A DNA stretch of 64,000 nt from Lactobacillus acidophilus. Lineage in GTDB: Bacteria; Bacillota; Bacilli; Lactobacillales; Lactobacillaceae. The position numbers and the translations under genes are program-made. The stretch spans positions 310,001 to 374,000 of the forward strand of contig NZ_CP139575.1 in the NCBI RefSeq assembly GCF_034298135.1, read 5' to 3'. Of the stretch, positions 37,320-45,060 are shown one piece after another (positions within the stretch are counted from its first letter, which is position 1; each line of letters begins with the position of its first letter). The notes under the pieces are model-generated. The model saw nothing but the letters and a program-made list of their open reading frames with translations, was not told the DNA's origin and did not search any database.

Positions 37320-38600
37320 ATGCTCACAACTAAAGATAAATATTTATATAAAGATGGAAAAAGATTCTTTTATTTAGCAGATACATGTTGGGGTGCTTTC
37401 GGTAGTATTGATATGCCGGATTGGCGCTATTATCTTGATTCGCGTAAAGCTGCAGGTTTTAACACGATTCAAATCAATGTTTTGCGTCAATGGGATTCAA
37501 GCTTACCAATCAGAGAGCCGTTTGCTATTACTAATCATGAAGATGGTACTTATGAATATGATTTTAATAAAATTAATGAATCATACTTTGACAATGCAGT
37601 TAAGATGTTGGAAGAAATGCAAAAAAGAGATATGGTTCCGGCTTTAGTTCTTTTATGGGGTAATTTTGTTCCAAATACATGGATGAGTAGATTTATTAAG
37701 AATAATATTATGCCTTTTGAACAAATCAAATCATATGTTACTTATGTAGTGAATAAATTTAAGAGATTTAATCCGATTTGGATTGTTAGTGGGGATGTTG
37801 GTTTTACAGATATGAAAGGACAAAAGAAAGATCCTGCGATTAAATACTATCGTGAAGTAATTAAAACTGCCCAAGAGATTGATCCAGAAGATTTATATAC
37901 TTTTCATATCAATGGTGAATCAACTGAAGTTCCAGATGAATTATTCAAGAAGACAGATTTCTTTTTCTATCAATCAGGCCATGGATATACTGGTCAATCT
38001 ACAGCATATACAATCCCACAAAAAATGCGTAAAGATAACTATGGAGGCCCAATCATTGATGCAGAACTTTGTTATGAAGGACTAACTAAAATGAAGGCTC
38101 CGACTGCTGAACGATATAGTGCTTTTGATGTTAGAAGGGCTGCTTGGCGTGCAGTACTTTCTGGTGCAGATGCCGGATTAGGATATGGCAGTTTTGGTAT
38201 TTGGCCATGGAAAGATACTGTACGTCCTGAAGAAAAGTTAGATTCTAACTTTAATGTACAGTTAGTACCATATGATTGGCGAGATTGTTTGACTTTCCGT
38301 GGTGCAAAAGATGTGGGATTTATTAAAGATTTTATCAGTGAGTATGCTTCTAATGGATTAAATCCAATTAATGATCCAGTTAAAGATAATCCAGAAATTA
38401 GAGCTGCTCAAAATGATAAGTATATTTTTATTTATTTACCAACTTCAGGAATTATTAATTTTGATGATTTAGGAATTAAGGTTAATGAATGTAAGATAAT
38501 GGATCTTGATAAGCGTCGAATTATTCAAGGTAAAGTTGAAAATAATGTTTTACAAATGTCATCTGTTATTGAAGACGAATTAGTAATTGTAGGAAAGTAA
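37320..38600 (+). CDS. Apiosidase-like glycoside hydrolase (DUF4038, GH140-like), cytoplasmic
   Basis: A 426 aa TIM-barrel glycoside hydrolase of the DUF4038 family, which includes GH140 apiosidases that cleave D-apiose from rhamnogalacturonan II. Motifs are FFYLADTCWGAF at residue 16, LDSRKAAGFNTIQINVLRQW, and WIVSGDVG with D159, the likely acid/base. DAELCYEG has E249, the likely nucleophile. There is no signal peptide, so it acts inside the cell on an imported glycoside. The ATG at 37320 has AGGAGG seven bases before; an ATG at 37284 lies inside the terminator. It sits behind rbsB and is controlled by the RAT. Apiose specificity is inferred from family and neighbours. Confidence 0.8.
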   Translation: MLTTKDKYLYKDGKRFFYLADTCWGAFGSIDMPDWRYYLDSRKAAGFNTIQINVLRQWDSSLPIREPFAITNHEDGTYEYDFNKINESYFDNAVKMLEEMQKRDMVPALVLLWGNFVPNTWMSRFIKNNIMPFEQIKSYVTYVVNKFKRFNPIWIVSGDVGFTDMKGQKKDPAIKYYREVIKTAQEIDPEDLYTFHINGESTEVPDELFKKTDFFFYQSGHGYTGQSTAYTIPQKMRKDNYGGPIIDAELCYEGLTKMKAPTAERYSAFDVRRAAWRAVLSGADAGLGYGSFGIWPWKDTVRPEEKLDSNFNVQLVPYDWRDCLTFRGAKDVGFIKDFISEYASNGLNPINDPVKDNPEIRAAQNDKYIFIYLPTSGIINFDDLGIKVNECKIMDLDKRRIIQGKVENNVLQMSSVIEDELVIVGK

Positions 38601-38606
38601 AATTAT

Positions 38607-38647
38607 AATTACTAAATTAGACTAAACTAATTTAGTAATTCACTTTT
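38607..38647 (+). terminator. AT-rich intrinsic terminator after the apiosidase-like gene
   Basis: AATTACTAAATTAG and its exact complement with a six-base loop are followed by CACTTTTT. Confidence 0.7.
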
Positions 38648-38652
38648 TATTA

Positions 38653-38680
38653 TTGCAATCGCTTACATATTTGCTATACT
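38653..38680 (+). promoter_or_regulatory. Promoter and cre-like site of the licT-PTS operon
   Basis: TTGCAA (-35), a 16-base spacer and TATACT (-10). TGCAATCGCTTACA overlaps the -35 and nearly matches the CcpA consensus. Confidence 0.6.
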
Positions 38681-38700
38681 AAAATATGAAATAAGAAATC

Positions 38701-38769
38701 GGATTGTTACATTAGGTTGGCAAGACCATAAATAAGTTATTTTTAAGCTTATTAGGTCTTGCTATTTTT
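38701..38769 (+). promoter_or_regulatory. Second LicT-type RAT overlapping a terminator
   Basis: GGATTGTTACATTAGGTTGG, running on to CAAGACC at 38727, differs from the site at 37242 by two bases. The terminator arms CAAGACC (38721-38727) and GGTCTTG (38755-38761) precede CTATTTTTTT. It controls licT and the PTS gene, an autoregulated layout typical of bgl/lic operons. Confidence 0.88.
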
Positions 38770-38790
38770 TTGTTGAAAGGTATGAAGATC

Positions 38791-39645
38791 ATGATCGTAA
38801 TAAAAAGAGTACTCAACAACAATGCTGTCGTTGCAAAAGATGAACTTAATCGAACTTTGGTTGCATTAGGCAGTGGTATTGCTTTTCAACAAAAAGCAGG
38901 GCATATTATCCCAAAAGATAAAATAGAAAAGATTTTTTATCCCAAGGATGAAGATGCAACAAATTCAATTAGTGAAACTTTATCACAGATTGATCCTAAA
39001 TATATTGAGTTGTCCGATCGTATTATTTCAGAAGCTATCACAAGTTCAGGTAAAAAATTATCAGATGATATTTATGTATCTTTACCTGATCATTTACAGT
39101 TTGCTGTTGAGAGAGTTAAGAATGGCATTTTGATTCAAAATAAATTAACTGTCGAGACAATGCAAACATATCCAGATGAATTTCAGTTAGGGAAACGTGT
39201 TTTAAAGTATCTATCAGAAAAAACGGGATTAGATTTTCCTGATGATGAAGCGACAAATATTGCAATGCACTTAATTACCGCTGAAGAAGGAGATTCTTTG
39301 GAAAATACTGAGGGAACGATTGAATTGATAAATCGTTTCTTAAAGATAATAAGTGAAATGTTAGGAAAGAACATAAACTCTAATTCAGTATCATATTATC
39401 GTTTAATTACACATCTTAAATTCTTTATTCAGCGTATTAAAAAACAGCAGAGCCAAAAGTTTAAAGCAGATAAAGATTTATATGACATGGTTATCCATAG
39501 TTATCACAAAGAATACATTATTGCTCAAAGAATTGCAGGTATTGTATTACATGATTTTAATTATGAAGTGTCAGAAGATGAAGTGATGTTTCTTACTATA
39601 CATATTCATCGAATAAATGTATCAACAGGTGACTACAATGAATAG
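38791..39645 (+). CDS. licT: BglG/LicT-family transcriptional antiterminator
   Basis: An RNA-binding antiterminator of 284 aa. The N-terminal CAT domain (IKRVLNNNAVVAKDE, about residues 4-55) binds the RAT; two PTS-regulation domains follow (about 70-170 and 175-280), with conserved His in DHLQFAVERV, MHLITAEE, THLKFF and LTIHIHRI, where the PTS phosphorylates it. I chose the ATG at 38791 because AAAGG is ten bases before it and the N-terminus then matches the family. Two RAT sites in this window are its likely targets. It overlaps the PTS gene by eight bases. Confidence 0.9.
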   Translation: MIVIKRVLNNNAVVAKDELNRTLVALGSGIAFQQKAGHIIPKDKIEKIFYPKDEDATNSISETLSQIDPKYIELSDRIISEAITSSGKKLSDDIYVSLPDHLQFAVERVKNGILIQNKLTVETMQTYPDEFQLGKRVLKYLSEKTGLDFPDDEATNIAMHLITAEEGDSLENTEGTIELINRFLKIISEMLGKNINSNSVSYYRLITHLKFFIQRIKKQQSQKFKADKDLYDMVIHSYHKEYIIAQRIAGIVLHDFNYEVSEDEVMFLTIHIHRINVSTGDYNE

Positions 39646-41842
39646 TTATGATGAAACAGTTCAAGATATTATTACTGCTGTTGGAGGAAAAGACAATATA
39701 GAAGAAGTTTTTCATTGTGTAGCTAGACTTAGATTTTATTTAAAAGATTCAACCCAATTAAATAAAACTATTCTTCAAAAGAATTCTAATATTTATGATT
39801 TTAAATTTGAAAATAATCAGTTGCAAATATTAATAGGTAGTGATGTAAACAAATATTATAAAGCGTTAATGAAATGTATAAATGAAGATAAAGATTTTAG
39901 TAAAGCTAAGAAAGGGAATATAAAAATGTCCAAGTCAAGTGATAAAGACAAGCAACTGGCTGAGCAAATTGTTAAGTTAGTTGGGGGAAAAGAAAACGTC
40001 AATAGCTTAATTCACTGCGTAACGCGTCTACGTTTTAAGTTGAAAGATGAAAGTAAAGCGGATGATGAAGCGATTAAAAACCTTCATGGTGTAATGGGAG
40101 TGGCTCATGCTGGTGGCCAGTATCAAGTGATCATTGGTAATAATGTTACAGATATTTATGATCAAGTAATGCCACTTCTAGGATTAAGTTCAGAACAAGA
40201 AGTTACACAAGATGATGAAAAAGAAGGCAATATTTTTAGTAGATTAGTTGCTTTAATTTCTTCATTGTTTATGCCATTACTTGGCGTCATGACAGGCGCT
40301 GGTATGTTAAAAGGTCTGTTAGTTTTATTCGGAGTTTTAGGATGGGTAAAACAGGGGACTGGCACTTACATGATTCTTAATGCTGCCGCCGATGCTTTAT
40401 TTTACTTTTTACCTATCTTATTAGGATTTACAGCAGGAAAGACTTTTAAAATAAATCCTTTTGTAGGTGCTGTTACTGGTGGTGCTCTTGTTTACCCAAG
40501 CATGGTTGCAGCTGCTACTGCACATAAAGCAATCACATTTTTGGGAATTCCAGTAAACTTAATGAATTATAGCCAAACAATGTTACCAATTGTTATTGCA
40601 ATTTGGGGTATGTCATGGCTAGAAAAAGGGACAAAGAAAATAATACCTAGTTCTGTAAGGAATTTATTTGTACCTTTACTTGATTTGATGATTGTAGTGC
40701 CATTAGCTTACATTATTATTGGACCAATTATGCAAACTTTGAGCCAATGGTTGTCTGAAGCTAGTCTTTGGATTTATGGTATTTTACCTGTAGCTGCTGG
40801 TTTTATTATTGGTGGTATTTGGCAAGGTGCTGTTATCTTAGGATTGCACTGGGCATTTATTCCAGTATTAATGAATAACTTAATGACCAATCACTTTGAT
40901 CCTATTAACGGTATTATGTACTGTACTTTATTTGGTCAAGTTGGTGCATGTTTTGCAATGGGACTTAAAGCAAAAGATAAGAATTTTAAGGAAATCGCTA
41001 TTCCTGCAGCTATTTCAGGATTAGTCGGAATTACAGAACCTATTATTTATGGTGTTACTTTACCTCATAAGAAAGCTTTCGCATTTGCTTCAGTTGGTTC
41101 AGCATTTGGTGGTGCAATTGCTGCTGCATGTCATGCAGGTATGTACACAATGCCAGGTGGTGGTATCTTTGGCATCCCAGCATTTATTAATCCTAAGGGT
41201 ATTAATATGCAATTCTATGGATTTTTAATTTCATTGCTTGTTGCTATAGTAGTAAGTTTTGTACTTACAATGATTTTTGGAGATACAGTAGTACCATCCG
41301 CCCCTAAGGCTAAGGTGCAAGTAAAGAAAGCTGAATTTAAAGATCAAGCAATTTATTCACCACTTGAAGGAACTGTAGTTGAATTAAAAGATGTTAAAGA
41401 CCCGGTATTTTCAGCTGGTACCATTGGTAAAGGTATAGCCGTAAAGCCAACTAATAATGAAGTTCGCGCTCCGTTTGATGGAAAAGTTATTTCAGTATTT
41501 CCAACAAAACACGCAATAGGTTTGAAATCAGAAAATGGTGTTGAATTGTTAATCCACTTAGGTATAGATACAGTCAACTTACAAGGAAAATACTTTGATT
41601 CTATGGTTAAAGATGGTCAAGAAATTAAAAAGGGCGATCTGATTGAAAAATTTGATGTTCAGGCCATTCAAGAAGCAGGGTATGATACAGTTGTTCCTAT
41701 TGTAGTCACTAATTCTAATAATTTTGATGATGTTATTAGTGAAAAGAAGAATGGTGATAAAGTAAACTTCGGTGACCAATTATTAATGGCAACTGTTGAA
41801 CAAGACGTAAATGTACAGGATTCTTCTATTGCAAAGGCGTAA
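39638..41842 (+). CDS. Beta-glucoside-type PTS permease with two EIIB domains (EII-B-B-C-A)
   Basis: A 734 aa phosphotransferase permease that imports and phosphorylates a sugar. It has two EIIB domains in tandem: residues 1-85 with C27 in HCVARLRF, and 103-190 with C127 in HCVTRLRF. EIIC spans about 200-545 (motifs ITEPIIYGVTLP and GIWQGAVILGLHW). EIIA spans about 565-734 with active His in LLIHLGIDTVNL. Beta-glucoside permeases normally have one EIIB. An internal ATG at 39926 (residue 97), preceded by AAGGGA, would yield the normal EIIBCA form. AGGTG precedes the ATG at 39638. No phospho-beta-glucosidase gene accompanies it. Confidence 0.9.
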   Translation: MNSYDETVQDIITAVGGKDNIEEVFHCVARLRFYLKDSTQLNKTILQKNSNIYDFKFENNQLQILIGSDVNKYYKALMKCINEDKDFSKAKKGNIKMSKSSDKDKQLAEQIVKLVGGKENVNSLIHCVTRLRFKLKDESKADDEAIKNLHGVMGVAHAGGQYQVIIGNNVTDIYDQVMPLLGLSSEQEVTQDDEKEGNIFSRLVALISSLFMPLLGVMTGAGMLKGLLVLFGVLGWVKQGTGTYMILNAAADALFYFLPILLGFTAGKTFKINPFVGAVTGGALVYPSMVAAATAHKAITFLGIPVNLMNYSQTMLPIVIAIWGMSWLEKGTKKIIPSSVRNLFVPLLDLMIVVPLAYIIIGPIMQTLSQWLSEASLWIYGILPVAAGFIIGGIWQGAVILGLHWAFIPVLMNNLMTNHFDPINGIMYCTLFGQVGACFAMGLKAKDKNFKEIAIPAAISGLVGITEPIIYGVTLPHKKAFAFASVGSAFGGAIAAACHAGMYTMPGGGIFGIPAFINPKGINMQFYGFLISLLVAIVVSFVLTMIFGDTVVPSAPKAKVQVKKAEFKDQAIYSPLEGTVVELKDVKDPVFSAGTIGKGIAVKPTNNEVRAPFDGKVISVFPTKHAIGLKSENGVELLIHLGIDTVNLQGKYFDSMVKDGQEIKKGDLIEKFDVQAIQEAGYDTVVPIVVTNSNNFDDVISEKKNGDKVNFGDQLLMATVEQDVNVQDSSIAKA

Positions 41843-41844
41843 AG

Positions 41845-42753
41845 ATGAAATATTTTAAGAAAGAAATTGGAGAAAATGGTGCAAAGGCAACATTTTATCT
41901 TCAAGAACCTAATAAAGAAATAGATATTAATCGTAAATCTCCAGTCCTAATTATAGTTCCTGGAGGTGCATATATGTGGACTTCATGGAGAGAAGAGGAA
42001 CCGATTGCATTAGAATTCTTGAGTAAAGGATTTTCATGTGTTGTCGCAGAATACGCTACTGAGGGATTGGATTTTTATAAGGAAAATCAAGATTATTCGA
42101 AAGAACCGGTCTCTGCTTTTCCAAATCCATTAGTCGATTTGTCTAAGACTATAGCTTATGTAAGAGAACATGTGGAAGATTGGTCTCTGGATTCTGAAAG
42201 TATAAATGTTATAGGGTTTTCTGCTGGTGGTAATTTAACAGCACAATTAGGTGTGTATTGGAATACAGACTGGCTTGAAAAATTGGTTAATAAGTCTAGA
42301 AAAAGTTATCAACCAAATTCAATTTGCTTAGCATATGGTGCGCCACATATGGCAAAAGAAGTAGAAAAAGACCATTATAAGCAAACTAAGAGTTTCGGAG
42401 GTCATAAATTAATTGATTATGCTACTTTAGGAACAGATCAATCATTAGAGAGAATACAAATGGTTAATATGATTGATAAGGTAACTAAAGATGTGCCACC
42501 TACTTTTATTTGGCATACTATGGAAGATCCATACGTTCCAGTAGCTAGTGCATTAAGATTTGCTAGTCAACTTGAAGAAAAAATGGTACCTTTTGAGCTT
42601 CATATTTTCCAAAAAGGTAAACATGGTTTGGCATTAGCTGATCTTAGAACTGATAGTAAAAAAGACCGTAGCCAGAGTAATAAACAGGCTTCAAGTTGGA
42701 AGCGATTATACTTAGGATGGTTAACGGAAAATAAATTAATTAACTTATTTTAG
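41845..42753 (+). CDS. Alpha/beta-hydrolase, acetyl-esterase type
   Basis: A 302 aa cytoplasmic esterase of the hormone-sensitive lipase/acetylxylan esterase sort. The oxyanion region is IVPGGAYMW (about residues 33-41), the nucleophile Ser is in GFSAGGNLTAQLG (about 128-140), and the Asp and His are in EDPYVPVASAL and KGKHGLAL. It begins two bases after the PTS stop and so is in the licT-PTS operon. A reasonable role is removing acetyl, malonyl or other acyl groups from imported plant glycosides. The substrate is inferred. Confidence 0.82.
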   Translation: MKYFKKEIGENGAKATFYLQEPNKEIDINRKSPVLIIVPGGAYMWTSWREEEPIALEFLSKGFSCVVAEYATEGLDFYKENQDYSKEPVSAFPNPLVDLSKTIAYVREHVEDWSLDSESINVIGFSAGGNLTAQLGVYWNTDWLEKLVNKSRKSYQPNSICLAYGAPHMAKEVEKDHYKQTKSFGGHKLIDYATLGTDQSLERIQMVNMIDKVTKDVPPTFIWHTMEDPYVPVASALRFASQLEEKMVPFELHIFQKGKHGLALADLRTDSKKDRSQSNKQASSWKRLYLGWLTENKLINLF

Positions 42754-42755
42754 AT

Positions 42756-42786
42756 AAAAGACCTGATGTTGCAGTCAGGTCTTTTG
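42756..42786 (+). terminator. Hairpin between the esterase and chbG, weak terminator
   Basis: AAAAGACCTGA and TCAGGTCTTTT arms, but only four T follow before GTC. It may reduce rather than stop transcription. Confidence 0.55.
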
Positions 42787-43248
42787 TCTTAAAAGGTGGA
42801 ATTTAAATTATGAAAAGATTACTTATTAGAGCAGATGATCTAGGATATGCTAGAAGTGTGAATTATGGGATATATGATTCAGTTCATCAAGGAATTATCA
42901 ATAATGTAGGTGTTATGGTGAATATGCCTGAAACACAAATGGGTTTAGATTTATTGAAAAATGAAAATATTGATTTCGGCTTACATACTAATATTTCAAA
43001 TGGAGCTCCTATTTTGTCTTCTAATGAGGTACCTTCGTTAGTAGGTGACAATGGTAATTTTAGAAGTTCAAAGGAATATCGTAAAAATTATGTTGACGGT
43101 AAAAAAGATATTATCGCTTTAAATGATGTAGTTGCTGAAATTGAAGCACAATATAAAAAATTTATTGAATTAGTTGGTAGAAAGCCAGACTATTTTGAAG
43201 GACACGCAGTAATGAGTGATAATTTCGAAAAAGGACTAAGGATTGTGG

Positions 43249-44708
43249 TGTACTGAGACGTAAAAATTAGACAAATATTTGTTCTAGCTGACTAAGGCTT
43301 GATCTCGATATTCAATCGGGGTTAAGCCTTTTAGTCTGCTCTTTATCCTTTCGTTGTTATAGTATTTGATATATTCTTCGATTGCTTGTGTTAATTCTTC
43401 AAGATTGTGATACTTGTACTCCTGATCATAGAACATTTCTGTTTTGAGCAGGCCAAAGAAGTTTTCCATTAGACCATCATCCATGGAATTACCTTTACGA
43501 GACATGCTTTGCGTGATGCCATGAAGCTTTAAGGCTCGCTGATAAACTCTGCTCTGATATTGACAGCCCTGATCTGTGTGAAAAATACAGGCATTAAGTG
43601 CCTTATGCTTGGCAAAAGCCTTATTGAGCATGGACATAACTAAATTCATATCCGGATGACGTGAGATTGAATAAGAAACTATATCACCACCACAGCCGTC
43701 AAGAATTGGCGATAAGTAAAGTTTCTGACCATTTAAGTGAAATTCAGTGATGTCTGTATACCACTTCATATTTGGTCGTATGGCAAAGAAGCCTCGATGA
43801 ATCAGATTTGGAGCTATCTTACCAATCGTACCTTTATAACTGGAATACTTACGCTTGTTGCGTCTTCGACCTTTGAGCTTAAGTTTGTGCATCCAGTATC
43901 GAACTGCTCGATCTGTAACGGCATAGCCTTCTTTTCGCAATTGCATAGCTACACGACGATAGCCATAACGTCTTTGATGATAATCGAAGATTTCTTTCAT
44001 TCTGGATAAGAAACCTGGTTTCTTTCTCTTAGGCTTATCTTTAGGCTTGATAATGTTGTAGTAAGTACTGCGAGCTATTAAAGGCAGATCTTTATTTTGA
44101 GCCAAGACTGTAAATATATAGTCCAAGCTAACCTTGAATTCTTGCCTTAGTTCAGTGACTGCCTGAGCTATTTCTTGTGATGTTTCTGATCCAAGGCGTT
44201 TAGTTTTTTTACGTAGGCATTGACGATACGCAATTTCAAGTTTTCTTCTTTGAGTTGCTGGATCTGCTTCTCTAAATCTTTGCGCGATGTTTGGGATTGC
44301 TTCTTCTGACTCATGAACGGAATGCCGTCCTTTCTTCTTGATAACGACATTATACCCATTTTTCTTATATTCGCGAATCCAATTATACAAGATACCGTTG
44401 CTTCTTAGTCCCAGATCTAAAGACAACTGATTAATTGAATTATTACCAGTTAATGATCTAACAATGGCTTTTTCCTTAAATTCTTTGGTAAACAATTCCT
44501 TAGATTTATCATAGATTTCGATCCCATGACGATCTATTAAATTAACCATATATTGTAGGGTAGAACGATTTAATTTTATTTCAGAAGCGATTACAGATAA
44601 GGATTTATTTCCATTTCTCCAATCATTATAAATTTTAAGTCTTTGTTTTTTGTTTAATTTGGACATAGTAAAAGCCGTAAAAGTGTCTAACTTTTACGGC
44701 CCACTTCA
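43249..44708 (-). mobile_element. IS3-family element (IS150 group), 1,460 bases
   Basis: The ends are imperfect inverted repeats: TGTACTGAGACGTAAAAATT on the left and the complement of TGAAGTGGGCCGTAAAAGTT on the right, sharing CGTAAAA and TTAGACA. The three-base target TGG is duplicated (43246-43248 and 44709-44711), as expected for this group. The transposase is on the minus strand. It resembles lactobacillar IS1223-type elements, but a name needs a database match. Confidence 0.9.
43284..44666 (-). CDS. IS3-family transposase, unusual single reading frame
   Basis: A 460 aa frame with an N-terminal helix-turn-helix region (OrfA-like, about 1-115) and a DDE integrase domain (OrfB-like, about 240-455; WYTDITEFHLNGQKLYL, HTDQGCQYQS and DDGLMENFFGLLKTEMFY contain the catalytic triad). 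Normally OrfA and OrfB are in different frames joined by a -1 shift; the slippery A7 is still present (44204-44210). In the middle (about residues 115-165) the frame is not OrfA: the leucine-zipper segment with LEKQIQQLKEENLKLR is open in another frame (44168-44359). A one-base change near 44317-44330 fits, so this product would lack the zipper. Confidence 0.85.
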   Translation of the reverse strand: MSKLNKKQRLKIYNDWRNGNKSLSVIASEIKLNRSTLQYMVNLIDRHGIEIYDKSKELFTKEFKEKAIVRSLTGNNSINQLSLDLGLRSNGILYNWIREYKKNGYNVVIKKKGRHSVHESEEAIPNIAQRFREADPATQRRKLEIAYRQCLRKKTKRLGSETSQEIAQAVTELRQEFKVSLDYIFTVLAQNKDLPLIARSTYYNIIKPKDKPKRKKPGFLSRMKEIFDYHQRRYGYRRVAMQLRKEGYAVTDRAVRYWMHKLKLKGRRRNKRKYSSYKGTIGKIAPNLIHRGFFAIRPNMKWYTDITEFHLNGQKLYLSPILDGCGGDIVSYSISRHPDMNLVMSMLNKAFAKHKALNACIFHTDQGCQYQSRVYQRALKLHGITQSMSRKGNSMDDGLMENFFGLLKTEMFYDQEYKYHNLEELTQAIEEYIKYYNNERIKSRLKGLTPIEYRDQALVS

Positions 44709-45060
44709 TGGCACAAAAATATCATGTTCCTTTTTTAGATTTTCCTATAAAAAAGATAGTTCTATTTAAGAAAGAAACAAAGTTTCATCCAGTATTAGGA
44801 GGATATAAGAATAATCAAATTGATGAAAATTATAATCCTTTGGATTTATTAGCAAAGGTAGTTTCTGAAAGTGATGGCGATGTTATTCCAATGATTATTT
44901 CTCATGCTGGATATATTGATAAGTATATGATAGATCATTCTAGTCTCATTATTCCGAGAGTAAAAGAAGCTGCTGCATGGATGAGTCAAGAGGCTAAAAA
45001 CTGTATTATAAAAAATAATGTTCAGCTTGTAAGATATAGTGAACGTAAATAGGTGAGTTT

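Larger units (their letters stand above)
42810..45052 (+). pseudogene. chbG: ChbG/YdjC-family carbohydrate deacetylase, interrupted by an IS3 element
   Basis: The 5' part (42810-43248) has the metal-binding motif IRADDLGYARS, GLHTNIS and EGHAV of YdjC-type deacetylases, which remove acetyl from N-acetylated oligosaccharides. The 3' part resumes at 44712. Removing the insertion (43249-44708) and one copy of the TGG target repeat joins GLRIV to AQKYHVPFLDF in frame and gives 259 aa, normal for the family. As it stands the product is cut after about 148 residues and the C-terminal half is unlikely to be functional alone. It lies downstream of the PTS and esterase genes. Confidence 0.9.

Noticed and set aside
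44168-44359. Separate small coding gene on the minus strand
   Set aside because: It is the displaced leucine-zipper part of the IS3 OrfA frame, not an independent gene.
42810-45052. Two separate genes flanking the IS element
   Set aside because: Removal of the IS and one TGG gives a single continuous ChbG-type protein.
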